64,000 nt of DNA from Chamaesiphon minutus PCC 6605 (GCF_000317145.1 NC_019697.1:3134385-3198384), one strand, 5' to 3'. Shown: positions 1 to 10,204, counted from the stretch's first letter. Numbers and translations: made by a program. Notes: generated from the letters alone by a model not told the origin.

Positions 1-1532
1 TGAGAAGGTGCGACGATCGGCGAACCCGTTGCTGGTGAGAGAATGTTATTACTCGCCAACATTAGCAGTCGGGCTTCGGCTTGAGACTCCAAGGACAACG
101 GTACGTGAACCGCCATCTGGTCTCCGTCGAAGTCGGCATTAAATGCTGGGCAAACTAGCGGATGGAGTTGAATCGCGCGACCTTCGACGATAATCGGCTC
201 GAAGGCTTGAATCCCCAAACGGTGCAGGGTTGGTGCCCGATTCAGCATCACTGGGTGTCCGGCGATGACTTCTTCGAGGACATCCCACACGGTTGGATCG
301 CCACGTTGGATCAGTTTTTTGGCAGCTTTGATATTATTGACCAAGTTGTTTTTGATCAACCGATGGATCACAAACGGCTGGAATAATTCGATCGCCATTT
401 CTCTAGGCAATCCACACTGGTGGATTTTCAGTTTTGGCCCGACGACAATTACCGAACGTCCGGAATAATCGACCCGTTTACCGAGCAAGTTCTGCCGGAA
501 GCGTCCCTGTTTCCCTTCGATAATATCGGATAGGGATTTGAGGGCGCGGTTATTGGCACCGACTACGGTTCTACCGCGTCTACCGTTATCGATCAGCGCA
601 TCGACGGCTTCTTGAAGCATCCGTTTCTCGTTGCGGACGATGATTTCGGGTGCTAAGATTTCTTGCAATCTCGCCAGACGGTTATTCCGGTTGATGACAC
701 GGCGATAGAGATCGTTTAAGTCCGAAGTCGCAAATCGACCGCCATCGAGTTGCACCATTGGGCGCAAATCAGGGGGAATTACAGGCACGTAACTGAGAAT
801 CATCCATTCGGGACGACTACCTGTCGCGATGAAGTTATCGATCACCCGCAGGCGTTTGATCAACTTGGCGCGTTTTTGACCCTTGGACTCGCTAATCTGC
901 TCGCGGAGCTTTTCAGCCTCTTCTTCCAATTGCAGGTCTTCTAGGAGCCGCTGGACGGCTTCTGCACCAATGCCGACTTCGACTCCTTCGAGTTGAGAGT
1001 CTTCACTATAGATCCGTTCTTCAATTTCTAACCACTGTTCTTCAGTCAGCAGTTGTTTGTAACCGAGAGTATCATCGTTACCTGCGGCCAAAACAACATA
1101 GGAGTTGAAGTAGACGATTTGTTCGACATCGCGCAAGGGCATATCGAGCAGGATGCTCAAGTAGCTGGGAATCCCTTTGAGGTACCAAACGTGAGCCACT
1201 GGCGCAGCTAGTTTGATAAAGCCCATCCGGTGACGGCGCACGCGGGATTCGGTAACTTCAACTCCACAACGTTCGCAGACGATGCCACGATGGCGCACCC
1301 GTTTGTATTTACCGCAATGGCATTCCCAATCCTTGGCAGGGCCAAAAATCCGTTCGCAGAACAAACCATCCATTTCCGGCTTCAATGTCCGATAGTTGAT
1401 GGTTTCTGGTTTGGTGACTTCGCCAACTAATTGTCCGTTGGGTAAGTTCCGCGAACCCCACTCTCGAATCCGATCGGGTGAAGCGATCCCAATCTTAACG
1501 TAATCAAACTTGGTTTCTAGCTTTTGACGCAT
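1..1532 (-). CDS. rpoC1: DNA-directed RNA polymerase subunit gamma (RpoC1), C-terminus beyond window edge
   Basis: This is the gamma subunit of cyanobacterial RNA polymerase, equivalent to the N-terminal part of the bacterial beta-prime subunit. It begins [20 protein letters not shown], as cyanobacterial RpoC1 does. A zinc-binding CHCG...CERCG pattern follows at about residues 71-89. Near the window edge the protein contains the catalytic NADFDGDQM motif, whose three Asp bind the active-site magnesium. The frame is open to base 1, so the C-terminus is missing only because the window ends. It lies directly downstream of rpoB on the same strand and must be part of the rpoB-rpoC1(-rpoC2) operon. 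The ATG at 1530-1532 is the only start that gives the conserved N-terminus. No function other than core polymerase is plausible. Confidence 0.97.
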   Translation of the reverse strand, partial: MRQKLETKFDYVKIGIASPDRIREWGSRNLPNGQLVGEVTKPETINYRTLKPEMDGLFCERIFGPAKDWECHCGKYKRVRHRGIVCERCGVEVTESRVRRHRMGFIKLAAPVAHVWYLKGIPSYLSILLDMPLRDVEQIVYFNSYVVLAAGNDDTLGYKQLLTEEQWLEIEERIYSEDSQLEGVEVGIGAEAVQRLLEDLQLEEEAEKLREQISESKGQKRAKLIKRLRVIDNFIATGSRPEWMILSYVPVIPPDLRPMVQLDGGRFATSDLNDLYRRVINRNNRLARLQEILAPEIIVRNEKRMLQEAVDALIDNGRRGRTVVGANNRALKSLSDIIEGKQGRFRQNLLGKRVDYSGRSVIVVGPKLKIHQCGLPREMAIELFQPFVIHRLIKNNLVNNIKAAKKLIQRGDPTVWDVLEEVIAGHPVMLNRAPTLHRLGIQAFEPIIVEGRAIQLHPLVCPAFNADFDGDQMAVHVPLSLESQAEARLLMLASNNILSPATGSPIVAPS

Positions 1533-1667
1533 AATTAGGCTTTAGGGATTAGGCTTTAGGGATTAGGCTTTAGGCTTTAGGGATTGGGCTTTAGGCTTTA
1601 GGGCAGATCTTAGGGGAACGCGCCGCGTTCCGAACCTAAAGCCTAAAGCCTAACACCTAACACCTTC
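1533..1667 (-). repeat. rpoB-rpoC1 spacer: TTTAGGC-type heptamer array with nested hairpins
   Basis: The spacer consists mostly of heptanucleotide units of the form TTTAGGC/TTTAGGG in one orientation (about 1535-1602) and CCTAAAG in the other (about 1635-1657). The two arms can pair: 1587-1602 is an exact 16-base reverse complement of 1635-1650. Between them sits a perfect small hairpin, GGAACGCG-C-CGCGTTCC, at 1615-1631. The transcript between the two polymerase genes would therefore form a long nested stem. Tandem heptamers of this kind are known in cyanobacteria as STRR-type repeats. Confidence 0.8.
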
Positions 1668-4600
1668 TTAGACTTCTTCGCTATCATCTCCACGAGCAAA
1701 GGATTCGTAGGTGGGGCGAGATGGGGCGCGGCGGGTGTTGACATCGGCCATCAGATCGACTTCGACGTCGCGGCTGTCGCCGTCGGGGGTCTGTTCGACT
1801 TTGTGGACGGCGATATCTAGTCCGAGGGATTGCAACTCGCGCATCAGTACTTTGAAGGATTCGGGAGTACCGGGACTCGGGATGGATTTACCTTTAACGA
1901 TCGCGTTGAGGGCGTCGTTACGACCTTGCATATCGTCGGATTTGACGGTGAGCAATTCTTGGAGGGTATACGCCGCACCGAATGCTTCGAGTGCCCAGAC
2001 TTCCATTTCTCCAAACCGTTGACCGCCTTGTTGGGCTTTACCACCAAGGGGTTGTTGGGTCACCAAGGAGTAAGGGCCTGTAGAACGCGCGTGGATCTTA
2101 TCATCGACTAAGTGGACTAGTTTGAGCATATACGCTTTGCCGACCGTTACGGGTCGATCGAATGCTTCGCCCGTGCGTCCGTCGTAAACAGTTGTTTTAC
2201 CCGGCTCGTTTTTATCGAAAATCCACGGTTTATCCTGTGCTTTGGCTGCTGCTTTTAACTTGCCATGAACTGTCGTCCGCGAAGCTTCGGGGGCATACAT
2301 TTCATCGAATGGCGTGACCTTAAACCGCATGTTTAAATTGTGTCCCGCCCAACCGAGCAAGCATTCAAATACCTGACCGACGTTCATCCGCGATGGTACG
2401 CCCAAGGGGTTGAGGACGATATCGACGGCGGTACCGTCGGGGAGATAGGGCATATCTTCGACAGGCATAATCCGAGAGACGATCCCTTTATTACCGTGAC
2501 GTCCGGCCATTTTATCGCCGACTTGAATTTTGCGTTTTTGCGCTACATAGATCCGCACGACCATGTTTGCTCCAGGTGGGAGTTCGTCGCCTTGTTCGCG
2601 GGTAAACACCCGAACATCGACGACGCGACCTTTTTCACCATTGGGGACGCGCAGGGAGTTATCGCGGACATCGCGGGCTTTTTCACCAAAAATCGCTCGC
2701 AATAGTTTTTCTTCTGGCGGTTGATCGGATTCACCTTTGGGAGTTACTTTACCGACGAGGATGTCGCCAGATGTCACCCAAGCACCCTTGCGAATAATGC
2801 CCGTTTCGTCAAGGTTTCGCAATGATTCTTCACTAACGTTGGGAATTTCGCGGGTAATCTCTTCGGGGCCGAGTTTAGTTTGTCGTGCCTCGATTTCAAA
2901 CTTCTCGATGTGGATACTGGTATAGAAATCCTGGGAGACCAATCGTTCGCTAATTAGGATCGCATCCTCATAGTTGTAGCCCTCCCACGGCATATAAGCA
3001 ACCAGAATATTCTGACCCAAAGCCAGCTCGCCGCCTTCGGTTGCCGAACCATCGGCTAGGACTTGACCTGCAACTACGCGATCGCCGATTTTGACTAACG
3101 GACGCTGGTTTAAGCAAGTATCCTGGTTAGAACGGTGATATTTTTGGAGCAGATACTTCTGCGTCCGACCATTATCACCACGAACGTCGATCGATTCTGC
3201 TTCGATAAAGCTGACCACACCATCGAATTTTGAGACAACTACCATCCCAGAGTCGCGAGCGGCTTGGACTTCTAGCCCAGTACCGACTAACGGACGTTCT
3301 GGACGCAGTAGAGGTACCGCCTGACGTTGCATGTTAGAACCCATCAGGGCGCGGTTGGCGTCATCGTGTTCGAGGAAGGGAATCAACGACGTTGCGACCG
3401 AGATAATCTGTACGGGTGAAATTGCCACATAATCCACCTGATCTGGTGTCGTCGTGGTAAACTCGTGCCGATACCGGACGGGAATCGTCGAACCTAAGAT
3501 ATAACCATCCTCATCGGTGGTAATATCCCCAGGTGCGACCCGCAGATCGTCTTCTTGATCTGCTGTCATGTATTCGGCTTCTAATTCTCGCTTGACCCGG
3601 CCATTTTCGACAGGTAAGAAGGGAGTTTCGATAAATCCATACTGATTGACCCGCGCGTGTGTCGCTAGCGAACCGATCAGTCCAGCGTTGGGGCCTTCAG
3701 GTGTTTCGATCGGACAAATCCGCCCATAGTGGGAGGTGTGAATATCGCGAACCGCAAAACCCGCCCGTTCTCTGGTCAAACCACCAGGTCCTAATGCTGA
3801 AAGTCGGCGTTTGTGGGTCAATTCCGCCAGGGGATTGGTTTGATCCATAAACTGGGACAGTTGCGAGGAACCGAAAAATTCCTTAACTGCGGCAACTAGC
3901 GGTTTGGGATTGACCAAACTGGCTGGGGTCAAGCTGCTAGTCTCCGATACAGTCATCCGTTCGCGGATGATCCGCTCTAGACGGTTCAAACCGACCCGAA
4001 TTTGGTTCTGGAGCAACTCACCAACCGAACGCACGCGACGATTGCCTAAGTGGTCGATATCATCGACGCTACCGATATCAAATTCCAGATTGATCAGATA
4101 ATCGATCGCGCACAAGATATCTTGCGGTGTCAATACCCGCACGGTATCGGGCGTAGTTAGGCGCAGCTTGCGATTTAATTTATACCGTCCGACTTTACCC
4201 AAATCGTACCGCTTGGGGTCAAAGAAGCGCGAATCTAGTAATTGCTGACCGCCACTGACAGTAGGTGGCTCGCCCGGACGGAGCTTTTTGTACAGCTCCA
4301 TCAAAGCTTCTTCTTCGGACAAGTTGCCTTCTTTATCGATCGTCTTTTGATAAAATTCGGGGTGACGTAACGAGTCAAAAATCTCGTTATCGGTCAATCC
4401 CAGAGCTTTGAGCAATACCTGCGCCGACAGTTTGCGCGTCTTGTCGATCCGCACCCAGACGATATCATTTTTATCTGTCTCAAACTTCAACCACGCACCC
4501 CGGTTGGGAATCAGCGAGGCACTATAAGTTCTACGACCGTTTTTGTCTAACTCGGACTTATAATAAACTCCAGGCGATCGGACGATCTGATTGACAATTA

Positions 4601-4970
4601 CCCGCTCGGCACCGTTGATAATAAAGGTACCGCGATCGGTCATCAATGGTAAGTCGCCAATGAAGACATCTTGCTCGATGATTTTGCCTTTATCTTCTTT
4701 ATTAATTAATTGCGTCGGCACGTACATTTGCACCGCGTAGCTGGCATCGCGTCGCTTGGCTTCATCGACATCGTACTTAGGCCGCTTGAGCTTATAATTT
4801 TTTGCCAAGAACCGCAATTCTAGTTTGCCAGTGTAATCAGTAATCGGCGAAAAGCTATCTAATTCTTCGATTAAGCCTTCTTCTAAAAACCAACGGAAGC
4901 TAGAACGCTGAATTTCTACTAAATCCGGCAGCATGTAAGTGGATGCGGTAGTAGTAATCTGACTAGTCAT
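1668..4970 (-). CDS. rpoB: DNA-directed RNA polymerase subunit beta (RpoB)
   Basis: This 1100-residue protein is the full-length beta subunit of RNA polymerase, and its length is normal for cyanobacteria. Recognisable blocks include the rifampicin-region sequence [25 protein letters not shown] (abridged here as residues about 375-400), [34 protein letters not shown] and [15 protein letters not shown] near the C-terminus. The start ATG at 4968-4970 is preceded by GAGG seven bases upstream, a good ribosome-binding site. It is co-oriented with rpoC1, 135 bases downstream, and follows tatD and rpsT, which is the standard cyanobacterial order. Nothing unusual is seen in the coding sequence. Confidence 0.98.
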   Translation of the reverse strand: MTSQITTTASTYMLPDLVEIQRSSFRWFLEEGLIEELDSFSPITDYTGKLELRFLAKNYKLKRPKYDVDEAKRRDASYAVQMYVPTQLINKEDKGKIIEQDVFIGDLPLMTDRGTFIINGAERVIVNQIVRSPGVYYKSELDKNGRRTYSASLIPNRGAWLKFETDKNDIVWVRIDKTRKLSAQVLLKALGLTDNEIFDSLRHPEFYQKTIDKEGNLSEEEALMELYKKLRPGEPPTVSGGQQLLDSRFFDPKRYDLGKVGRYKLNRKLRLTTPDTVRVLTPQDILCAIDYLINLEFDIGSVDDIDHLGNRRVRSVGELLQNQIRVGLNRLERIIRERMTVSETSSLTPASLVNPKPLVAAVKEFFGSSQLSQFMDQTNPLAELTHKRRLSALGPGGLTRERAGFAVRDIHTSHYGRICPIETPEGPNAGLIGSLATHARVNQYGFIETPFLPVENGRVKRELEAEYMTADQEDDLRVAPGDITTDEDGYILGSTIPVRYRHEFTTTTPDQVDYVAISPVQIISVATSLIPFLEHDDANRALMGSNMQRQAVPLLRPERPLVGTGLEVQAARDSGMVVVSKFDGVVSFIEAESIDVRGDNGRTQKYLLQKYHRSNQDTCLNQRPLVKIGDRVVAGQVLADGSATEGGELALGQNILVAYMPWEGYNYEDAILISERLVSQDFYTSIHIEKFEIEARQTKLGPEEITREIPNVSEESLRNLDETGIIRKGAWVTSGDILVGKVTPKGESDQPPEEKLLRAIFGEKARDVRDNSLRVPNGEKGRVVDVRVFTREQGDELPPGANMVVRIYVAQKRKIQVGDKMAGRHGNKGIVSRIMPVEDMPYLPDGTAVDIVLNPLGVPSRMNVGQVFECLLGWAGHNLNMRFKVTPFDEMYAPEASRTTVHGKLKAAAKAQDKPWIFDKNEPGKTTVYDGRTGEAFDRPVTVGKAYMLKLVHLVDDKIHARSTGPYSLVTQQPLGGKAQQGGQRFGEMEVWALEAFGAAYTLQELLTVKSDDMQGRNDALNAIVKGKSIPSPGTPESFKVLMRELQSLGLDIAVHKVEQTPDGDSRDVEVDLMADVNTRRAPSRPTYESFARGDDSEEV

Positions 4971-5301
4971 GATATTCCTCTTGTAAGTGCGTTCTCAACA
5001 GCAATCGGTTATTTGAGTTATTCAGTGCCAAGTCGTGGCATGTTAAGTTCGGTATTCTAAGCGATGCCGCTGTCGTGGGTCATCCCTAAGCGTCAACCGA
5101 GCGAGCAAATTGAGATTATTCATAACTTTCCCCTAGCAATCGATAACCTTGTGGCGAAGATGTTCCTGTTTGTATGCGATCGAAGACGATCGGGTTTCGC
5201 GAGCTTGGCATAGATAGCATCTTCGTGGTCAAAATAGCTTAAGTTGAGAGGTCGCGTAACGTAAATTAAAAATAGTAAATATAATTGACTAACACAAATG
5301 A
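4971..5301. other. rpoB upstream region, no gene
   Basis: About 330 bases between tatD and rpoB hold no supportable reading frame. The region should contain the rpoB promoter and leader on the minus strand. The CGATCG words are ordinary for this genome, and I see no strong terminator or recognisable regulatory motif. Confidence 0.6.
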
Positions 5302-6096
5302 CTAGTTAATTGCTGACAAAACTGGTAATCTAAATAATTGTCGGGCGTTTGCTGTCGTAGCATCAGCGAGTAGATTTAGACTTTCGCCCCGCAACTGCGC
5401 CAGATAGCTAGCTACATGAGAGACAAATGCAGGTTCGTTGCGTTTGCCGCGTTTGGGTACGGGTGCGAGAAATGGGCAGTCAGTTTCGACCAGTAGCTTG
5501 TCGAGCGGTACCATTTGTGCCGAAGCTTGGATCTGGGTCGCATTTTTAAAAGTAACCACGCCACTGAAGCTAATATAGAACCCCAAATCTAAAAACCATT
5601 GGGTTTCGATTGGAGTTCCAGACCAGCAATGCATGACACCTCTAACTTGCCCAAATTCCGACCAGAATTCTTGGCAAACTTGACGCATCTGGCTAGCTGC
5701 ATCCCGACAGTGAATAATTACAGGTAAATCTAAATTTTTGGCGATCTGAAGCTGCGCTCGAAAGACGTCGATCTGCCACTGACGATCGTCGGCCTTGAAA
5801 AAGTCCAAACCCGTCTCGCCAATAGCCACTACTCGGTTGTCGCTAGTTGCCACTTCCCGAATTTGTCGATCGAGATCTGGTTGCCACAAGCTAGCATCTA
5901 AAGGATGCAAGCCGACAGAAAAGAACAGTTCGGGAAACCGATCTGCTAATTTCTTGGTCTTGGTAACTTCGGCTGGCGTGACGCAAGAATGTACGAGCTG
6001 TACGACTCCACTCGTCCGCCAGCGATCGCGCACTGCCTCTAGATCCGCCTCGAAAGCCTCAAAGTTGATATGAACGTGAGTATCAATTAGCTGCAT
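5302..6096 (-). CDS. tatD: TatD family metal-dependent hydrolase (DNase)
   Basis: This 264-residue protein is a TatD-family hydrolase, a TIM-barrel enzyme with exonuclease or deoxyribonuclease activity on DNA ends. It opens [15 protein letters not shown], in which HVH supplies metal ligands. [10 protein letters not shown] (about residues 91-100) provides the metal-bridging Glu, PVIIHCRDA supplies a conserved His, GVMHCWSG another, and [11 protein letters not shown] (about 207-217) the catalytic Asp region. These are the family hallmarks in order. It lies between rpsT and rpoB on the same strand, an association conserved in cyanobacteria. The start gives the complete N-terminal metal motif. 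The natural substrate in this organism is not evident from sequence. Confidence 0.94.
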   Translation of the reverse strand: MQLIDTHVHINFEAFEADLEAVRDRWRTSGVVQLVHSCVTPAEVTKTKKLADRFPELFFSVGLHPLDASLWQPDLDRQIREVATSDNRVVAIGETGLDFFKADDRQWQIDVFRAQLQIAKNLDLPVIIHCRDAASQMRQVCQEFWSEFGQVRGVMHCWSGTPIETQWFLDLGFYISFSGVVTFKNATQIQASAQMVPLDKLLVETDCPFLAPVPKRGKRNEPAFVSHVASYLAQLRGESLNLLADATTANARQLFRLPVLSAIN

Positions 6097-6211
6097 TTAG
6101 CACAGATTAACTGGTTTCGTGGGCGTACCCGGACTCGATAACCCCACAGGCGACGACTCACCTCTGGGGACATAGCGTAAGTAATTACCGCTTGGCAGAA
6201 CTAACCTGAGT

Positions 6212-6493
6212 TTAGGCAGGCTTCAGGACTTTAGCCAGACGAGCTTTCTTGTTAGCACCGTTATTGCGATGCAAGACGCCTTTTTGGACGGCTTTATCGA
6301 TCTTTTGATATGCTTCAGACATACATTTTTGCACTTCAGCCGACGATTCGGCTGTAGGAGCGGCAGTATGTTTATCGACGGCTGTGAAGTATTTCTTCAT
6401 CAACGTCCGTACTGCTGATTTATGAGATTTATTCCGAAGCCGATTCCGCTCGGCGATTTCGACACGTTTGATTGCAGACTTAATATTTGCCAC
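6212..6493 (-). CDS. rpsT: 30S ribosomal protein S20
   Basis: This 93-residue basic protein begins [26 protein letters not shown] and continues with a lysine-rich helix containing [10 protein letters not shown] and a C-terminal [17 protein letters not shown] segment, which identifies ribosomal protein S20. S20 binds 16S rRNA early in assembly of the small subunit. The start codon is GTG at 6491-6493, giving the conserved MANIKSA N-terminus. It is the first gene of the rpsT-tatD-rpoB-rpoC1 series on the minus strand and is separated from tatD by 115 bases. Confidence 0.97.
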   Translation of the reverse strand: MANIKSAIKRVEIAERNRLRNKSHKSAVRTLMKKYFTAVDKHTAAPTAESSAEVQKCMSEAYQKIDKAVQKGVLHRNNGANKKARLAKVLKPA

Positions 6494-6956
6494 AGTTAGC
6501 CCTGGGAAAACTCGCGTTTAAAAATTGACATAATGTCAGACATATTAGCATAGCACGAACGAATAAAATTTTACAAGCGATTCCTTGTAAAACCTTATAA
6601 TCATGCTGAGATAGATCGCTAGAATACTCGCCCCTAGCCCATTTAGCTCTGAAATGATGTTGGTTGTGGATTGGCTTGAGTAGATTGCTAGTGTCTAAAT
6701 ACCATCATAATCGAAAATAGTCGGATTTCAAGTACGGAGACGATCGAATTACTCACATCTTGCACCAGTTTAAATATACTAGTATTAAGCAGCGGAAATG
6801 AGGGTACCGTTTCTTGCTCCCAGTCTCCGAGTCTCCCAAAATAGTATAGACCCAGGGTACCCACAAGGGGCACCCCTACAGATTAATTGCGTAGGGGTGC
6901 CCCTTGTGGGTACCCGACTTTCCGTATTGGTGCAAGATGTGAGACTATAAAGTCGA
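6494..6956. other. intergenic region with a large palindrome
   Basis: About 460 bases lie between the TPR gene and rpsT without a supportable gene. The first part must contain the rpsT promoter. A long perfect inverted repeat (6855-6915, separate entry) occupies the side near the TPR gene. The rest is AT-rich and unremarkable. Confidence 0.6.
6855..6915. repeat. perfect 25-bp inverted repeat (cyanobacterial palindromic element)
   Basis: The arms 6855-6879 and 6891-6915 are exact reverse complements of each other around an 11-base loop, starting GGGTACCCACAAGGGG. This is long enough to form a stable cruciform or RNA hairpin. Palindromes of this GTAGGGGTGCCCC type are dispersed in many cyanobacterial genomes. 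It lies 3' of the TPR gene and lacks a clear T-run, so it is better called a repeat than a simple terminator. Confidence 0.85.
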
Positions 6957-7709
6957 TTACGGCAACTGCTGAAGTCTCACGGCGGCGTCAGCATATTCTT
7001 TTTCCTTGCCAGCTTTTTTGGCTAATTGAAGGGTCATCTCAAAGTCGGCTTTGGCTTTGGCTTGATTGTTAAGTTCCTGATGTAGAATGCCGCGCTCGTA
7101 AAACTGATAATAACTGCTAGGATCTAACACGATCGCCCGATCGTAATCGGAGATCGCTTGTTCGCGCTGGTTCATACTGGCATACAAGCCAGCGCGAGAC
7201 ATATACGCATAAGAACTCCGCGCGTCCATTTTGATGGCGGCATTAAAATCTTGCATGGCTTGGGCTTTATTCCCTTGCTTGATTCGCAAATACCCTCTGG
7301 CAATCCAGGCTAGAGTATTATCGCCTTGCAACCCGATCGACTCATTCAAGTCAGCGAGCGCCTGTTGGGTATTCCCTAACTCCTCCCAAACGCTAGAGCG
7401 TTGATAATACGCCTCAGCCCAATTAGGCTTGAGTTTGAGAGCCTCACCAAAGTCGGCTAAGGCACCCTGTCGATCTTGAAGCTTGCTGCGAACTTGCCCG
7501 CGTTCGTTGTAGCTTTCTGCCGTAGGTTGTAGCTCGATAGCGCGATTGAAATCGGCTAAAGCATCTTTGAAATTATCTGCCGCACTGCGAACTTTGCCGC
7601 GCTCTAAGTAAGCCACCGCATTGGACGCCCCATCGCCCAAATCTTGACTGACATTGCTGCTGACTGTTGTCGATGGACGAGTTGCCAGCAGGACTGCCAA
7701 GCTAGCCAC
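6957..7709 (-). CDS. TPR repeat protein, probable 3' half of a split kinase-TPR gene
   Basis: The 250 residues contain about five tetratricopeptide repeats, such as AVAYLERGKVRSAADNFKDA, SYNERGQVRSKLQDRQGALA and AWIARGYLRIKQGNKAQAMQ. TPRs mediate protein-protein contacts. The only in-frame start near the front is a GTG at 7707-7709, which falls inside a hydrophobic segment. The same frame stays open upstream and encodes WRHIKLYGGISLGLIVASLA, a complete membrane helix, then a Pro/Thr-rich stretch that overlaps the end of the kinase gene in another frame. No ATG is available there. The most economical reading is one ancestral kinase-TM-TPR gene with a frameshift near 7850, as many cyanobacterial kinases have this architecture. 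A separate membrane-anchored TPR protein with an unusual start is the alternative. Confidence 0.75.
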   Translation of the reverse strand: MASLAVLLATRPSTTVSSNVSQDLGDGASNAVAYLERGKVRSAADNFKDALADFNRAIELQPTAESYNERGQVRSKLQDRQGALADFGEALKLKPNWAEAYYQRSSVWEELGNTQQALADLNESIGLQGDNTLAWIARGYLRIKQGNKAQAMQDFNAAIKMDARSSYAYMSRAGLYASMNQREQAISDYDRAIVLDPSSYYQFYERGILHQELNNQAKAKADFEMTLQLAKKAGKEKEYADAAVRLQQLP

Positions 7710-7795
7710 GATTAATCCCAGACTGATGCCGCCATAGAGTTTGATGTGCCGCCAGCCAGATGGTTCTTGGGGGATGGGTAGTTGCTGCGTCCGCT

Positions 7796-8758
7796 TTAAT
7801 GGCGATCGATTCTCGCTACCAGCGACTGCAACAATGGGCTGTAAGGTGGTTTTGGCGAGGGGTGAGGAGCTAAATCGCGCAGCACGTCTGCGGCGGACTG
7901 ATATCGCTGTTTGCGATCGCTACACATCAATTTATCTAAGATCGCACCCAGATTGTCACCGATCGATTGGTTGACATAATTACGCCAGTTTTTAGTCCAA
8001 TCGTTAGCTTCAGCGGGAGAACCTTCTTCCATCAACTGCGAGACAATCTGGTAAGGACTGATGCCGCTCATCAGATAAAAAGCCGTCACGCCCAGACTAT
8101 ATAAGTCGCTGGCTGAATAAGCTTTCCCGCCCCAAAGTTGTTCTAATGGCGAATAACCCAACGAGCCGATACTCGTCCCCGTTGCGGGATTGGCTTCCAT
8201 TTGCTTAGAGATGCCAAAATCGATGAGGACAAGCTTGCGATCGGCATGTCGCCGCATGATATTGTACGGCTTAATATCGCGATGGATGACGCCCTGTTCG
8301 TGGACGACGTGCAATATCCCTAATAAATCTTGAAGAAAATCGCGAATCCGCGCTTCGTCATACAAACCGTACCGATCCAGTTCCTCAGCCAAATTTTCGC
8401 CAGCCACATACTGCTGGACGAAGTATAAATAACCCCCCTCTGAAAAAAATGCCAACAGCGCGGGGATTTGTGGATGCTCGCCCAAACGTTGGAGCTGCTT
8501 GGCTTCATCGCGAAACCTGAGTTTTTCACTCTCGGTGTCGTTGCCAGCATAGGGCGCAAACTGCTTAATGACACATTGCTCGCCAAATTTTTTGATATCT
8601 TCAGCTAGATAAGTTTTGCCAAATCCACCCCGTCCGATCGATTTGAGCGGTTTGTAGCGATTTTCTAGCACCACCAAATCGATGCCACATTGCGGACAAG
8701 AGTTAAGATCCGGTTCGCAAGGTGGATTTTGGCAACTAGGGTTGAGACAACAAATCAT
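7796..8758 (-). CDS. serine/threonine protein kinase with N-terminal zinc ribbon
   Basis: This 320-residue protein is a eukaryotic-type (Hanks) Ser/Thr kinase. Residues 3-24 hold six cysteines (CC, C9, C14, CPQC) that look like a zinc ribbon, as in many cyanobacterial kinases. The kinase domain has the glycine loop IGRGGFGKTYLAED (41-54), the ATP-binding lysine in CVIKQF (K65), the catalytic loop HRDIKPYNIM, the DFG motif in LIDFGISKQ, and GYSPLEQ in the activation segment. All catalytic residues are present. The protein ends soon after the kinase domain, and the following TPR frame is offset by one base, so it may be the front half of a kinase-TM-TPR receptor. Its substrate is unknown. Confidence 0.93.
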   Translation of the reverse strand: MICCLNPSCQNPPCEPDLNSCPQCGIDLVVLENRYKPLKSIGRGGFGKTYLAEDIKKFGEQCVIKQFAPYAGNDTESEKLRFRDEAKQLQRLGEHPQIPALLAFFSEGGYLYFVQQYVAGENLAEELDRYGLYDEARIRDFLQDLLGILHVVHEQGVIHRDIKPYNIMRRHADRKLVLIDFGISKQMEANPATGTSIGSLGYSPLEQLWGGKAYSASDLYSLGVTAFYLMSGISPYQIVSQLMEEGSPAEANDWTKNWRNYVNQSIGDNLGAILDKLMCSDRKQRYQSAADVLRDLAPHPSPKPPYSPLLQSLVARIDRH

Positions 8759-8950
8759 GAATTTGCAAAACTTTGAGAGAAGGCAGAAAATAGCAGCGAT
8801 AACCTGTCGGTGCCATTAGAGCTGCACTTTGCTGACGGTTGACTGGATTATCTAAAACAGAATTGTCATTATTGCAAATCCTAACATCAGACTATGGTGG
8901 TTGATGTGCGTATTTCAGCCGATCGAGGCAGTTGGCAGTTGGGTAGAGGT

Positions 8951-8987
8951 TAAAATAAAATAACCCTGCCTTTGGAGAGGACAGGGT
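8951..8987 (-). terminator. rho-independent terminator of the BI-1 family gene
   Basis: On the minus strand, about 25 bases after the stop codon of the 9011-9694 gene, ACCCTG pairs with CAGGGT across a short partly paired loop. TATTTTATTTT follows. This is a plausible intrinsic terminator for that gene. Confidence 0.65.
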
Positions 8988-9010
8988 ATCAAACTATTTA
9001 ATATCTAGGC

Positions 9011-9694
9011 TTAACGACGAGACATCGACATCACGATTCGGAGCACGTACCAGAACAACAAAGCCACCGAGGCAAACAGCGATAGAGCCGCTGCCACATA
9101 TTGGTCTTTGCTAAACTGGGTCATAATTTGGGACGTATCGTAGAGAATTGCTGCCATTGCAAATCCCACCATTAACACTGAGAAAAATAACCCCAGTTGA
9201 AAGCCAAAAATCACGCTACAGATAATCAATCCCAACGCCACGAAACCGCCAATTTTGAGCGCGCCACCCAAGAAGGTGAAATCTTTACCTGTAGTCAGAG
9301 CGACTGCTGTCAAACCAACAAACATCAAAGCCGTGAGAATCCCCGCAGTCGGAATCACTGTCGGATCGGATAAGCGACTGGCAATAAAGATCAGCGGCGC
9401 AAATAACAGTGCTTCGGCGACGACATAAATCCCCAATCCGAGATATTGCAGCGAGACGGAATCAGCTCTATTAGCCAATCCCCGTGAGAGCCAACCCAAC
9501 AGCGAAAAACCAGCCAATACCGCCAGCCATGTCATCCCGCCTGTCAAAGCTCTAGCTAAAGTCTCTGCAATCCCCGACTGAACAAGGAATGTCTCGATCG
9601 CGATAAATGCACCAACAGCACCAGCTAGATGGGCGTAAGTTTTTCTAATAAACTCAGCCCGTTCGCGAGGCTGTTCTTGGGCTACAACGTACAT
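9011..9694 (-). CDS. Bax inhibitor-1 (BI-1)/YccA family membrane protein
   Basis: This 227-residue, almost wholly hydrophobic protein has about seven predicted membrane segments. It begins with a short polar stretch ERAEFIRKTYAHLAGAVGAF, typical of the BI-1/YccA family, and ends with SLFASVALLFWYVLRIVMSM. The family includes YccA, an FtsH-interacting inner-membrane protein, and calcium-leak proteins such as BsYetJ. The conserved C-terminal YDTSQIMTQF contains the Asp implicated in pH-dependent gating in YetJ-like members. The start ATG has AGAGG about eight bases upstream. It is followed by its own terminator and is monocistronic. The exact physiological role cannot be read from the sequence. 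Confidence 0.88.
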   Translation of the reverse strand: MYVVAQEQPRERAEFIRKTYAHLAGAVGAFIAIETFLVQSGIAETLARALTGGMTWLAVLAGFSLLGWLSRGLANRADSVSLQYLGLGIYVVAEALLFAPLIFIASRLSDPTVIPTAGILTALMFVGLTAVALTTGKDFTFLGGALKIGGFVALGLIICSVIFGFQLGLFFSVLMVGFAMAAILYDTSQIMTQFSKDQYVAAALSLFASVALLFWYVLRIVMSMSRR

Positions 9695-10174
9695 AGATTA
9701 AACCTCTCAAACTATCGATTTTCTGGGTTCGCTGCCATGCGAATGACTACAATAATATAGATTCAGTTGCAACCGTTCCAATTCCGGAAAGTTACCAAAG
9801 ATTGGCTGCGATCTTCTTTCTCGATCTTAGCTAATTTCGATCGAATCCGCCATCGGCCTTATTGAATCTACACTGTCTGAAAACATTGCAGATTTAGGTT
9901 TAAGCTGTGTGGCTATAATCGATCGACTAAATCCGATCTCGGCTTGGAGAAAACTAGTTGTAACAAGAGCATTGCTGTCGATTTTAGTTAAGTTATGCCA
10001 GACAAAAAAGCCAAGCGTTTATCGATTATTTGCCTATATTCGAGCCATTTTCTCCAAGTCTAGCTATTAGGTAATTTCACGGATGCCAAGCGGTGAATCT
10101 CTATTAGTTAGTGCGGATAACCGTGCAGATCGATCGCTAATACTATGCGGCAGAAATTAACCAACCATTTCTTT

Positions 10175-10201
10175 CCCCGCTCCCCGCTCCCCGCTCCCCG
10201 C
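10175..10201. repeat. CCCCGCT heptanucleotide tandem array
   Basis: Nearly four direct copies of the seven-base unit CCCCGCT lie head to tail. A related but degenerate array is found at 25563-25587. Both are followed by the same unique-looking sequence, which shows that the array and its flank are copied together as one dispersed element. Confidence 0.85.
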
Positions 10202-10204
10202 AAA

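Noticed and set aside
1533-1660. Telomere-like TTTAGGG units
   Set aside because: They resemble plant telomere repeats by chance; in context they are intergenic cyanobacterial heptamer repeats with mixed units and both orientations.
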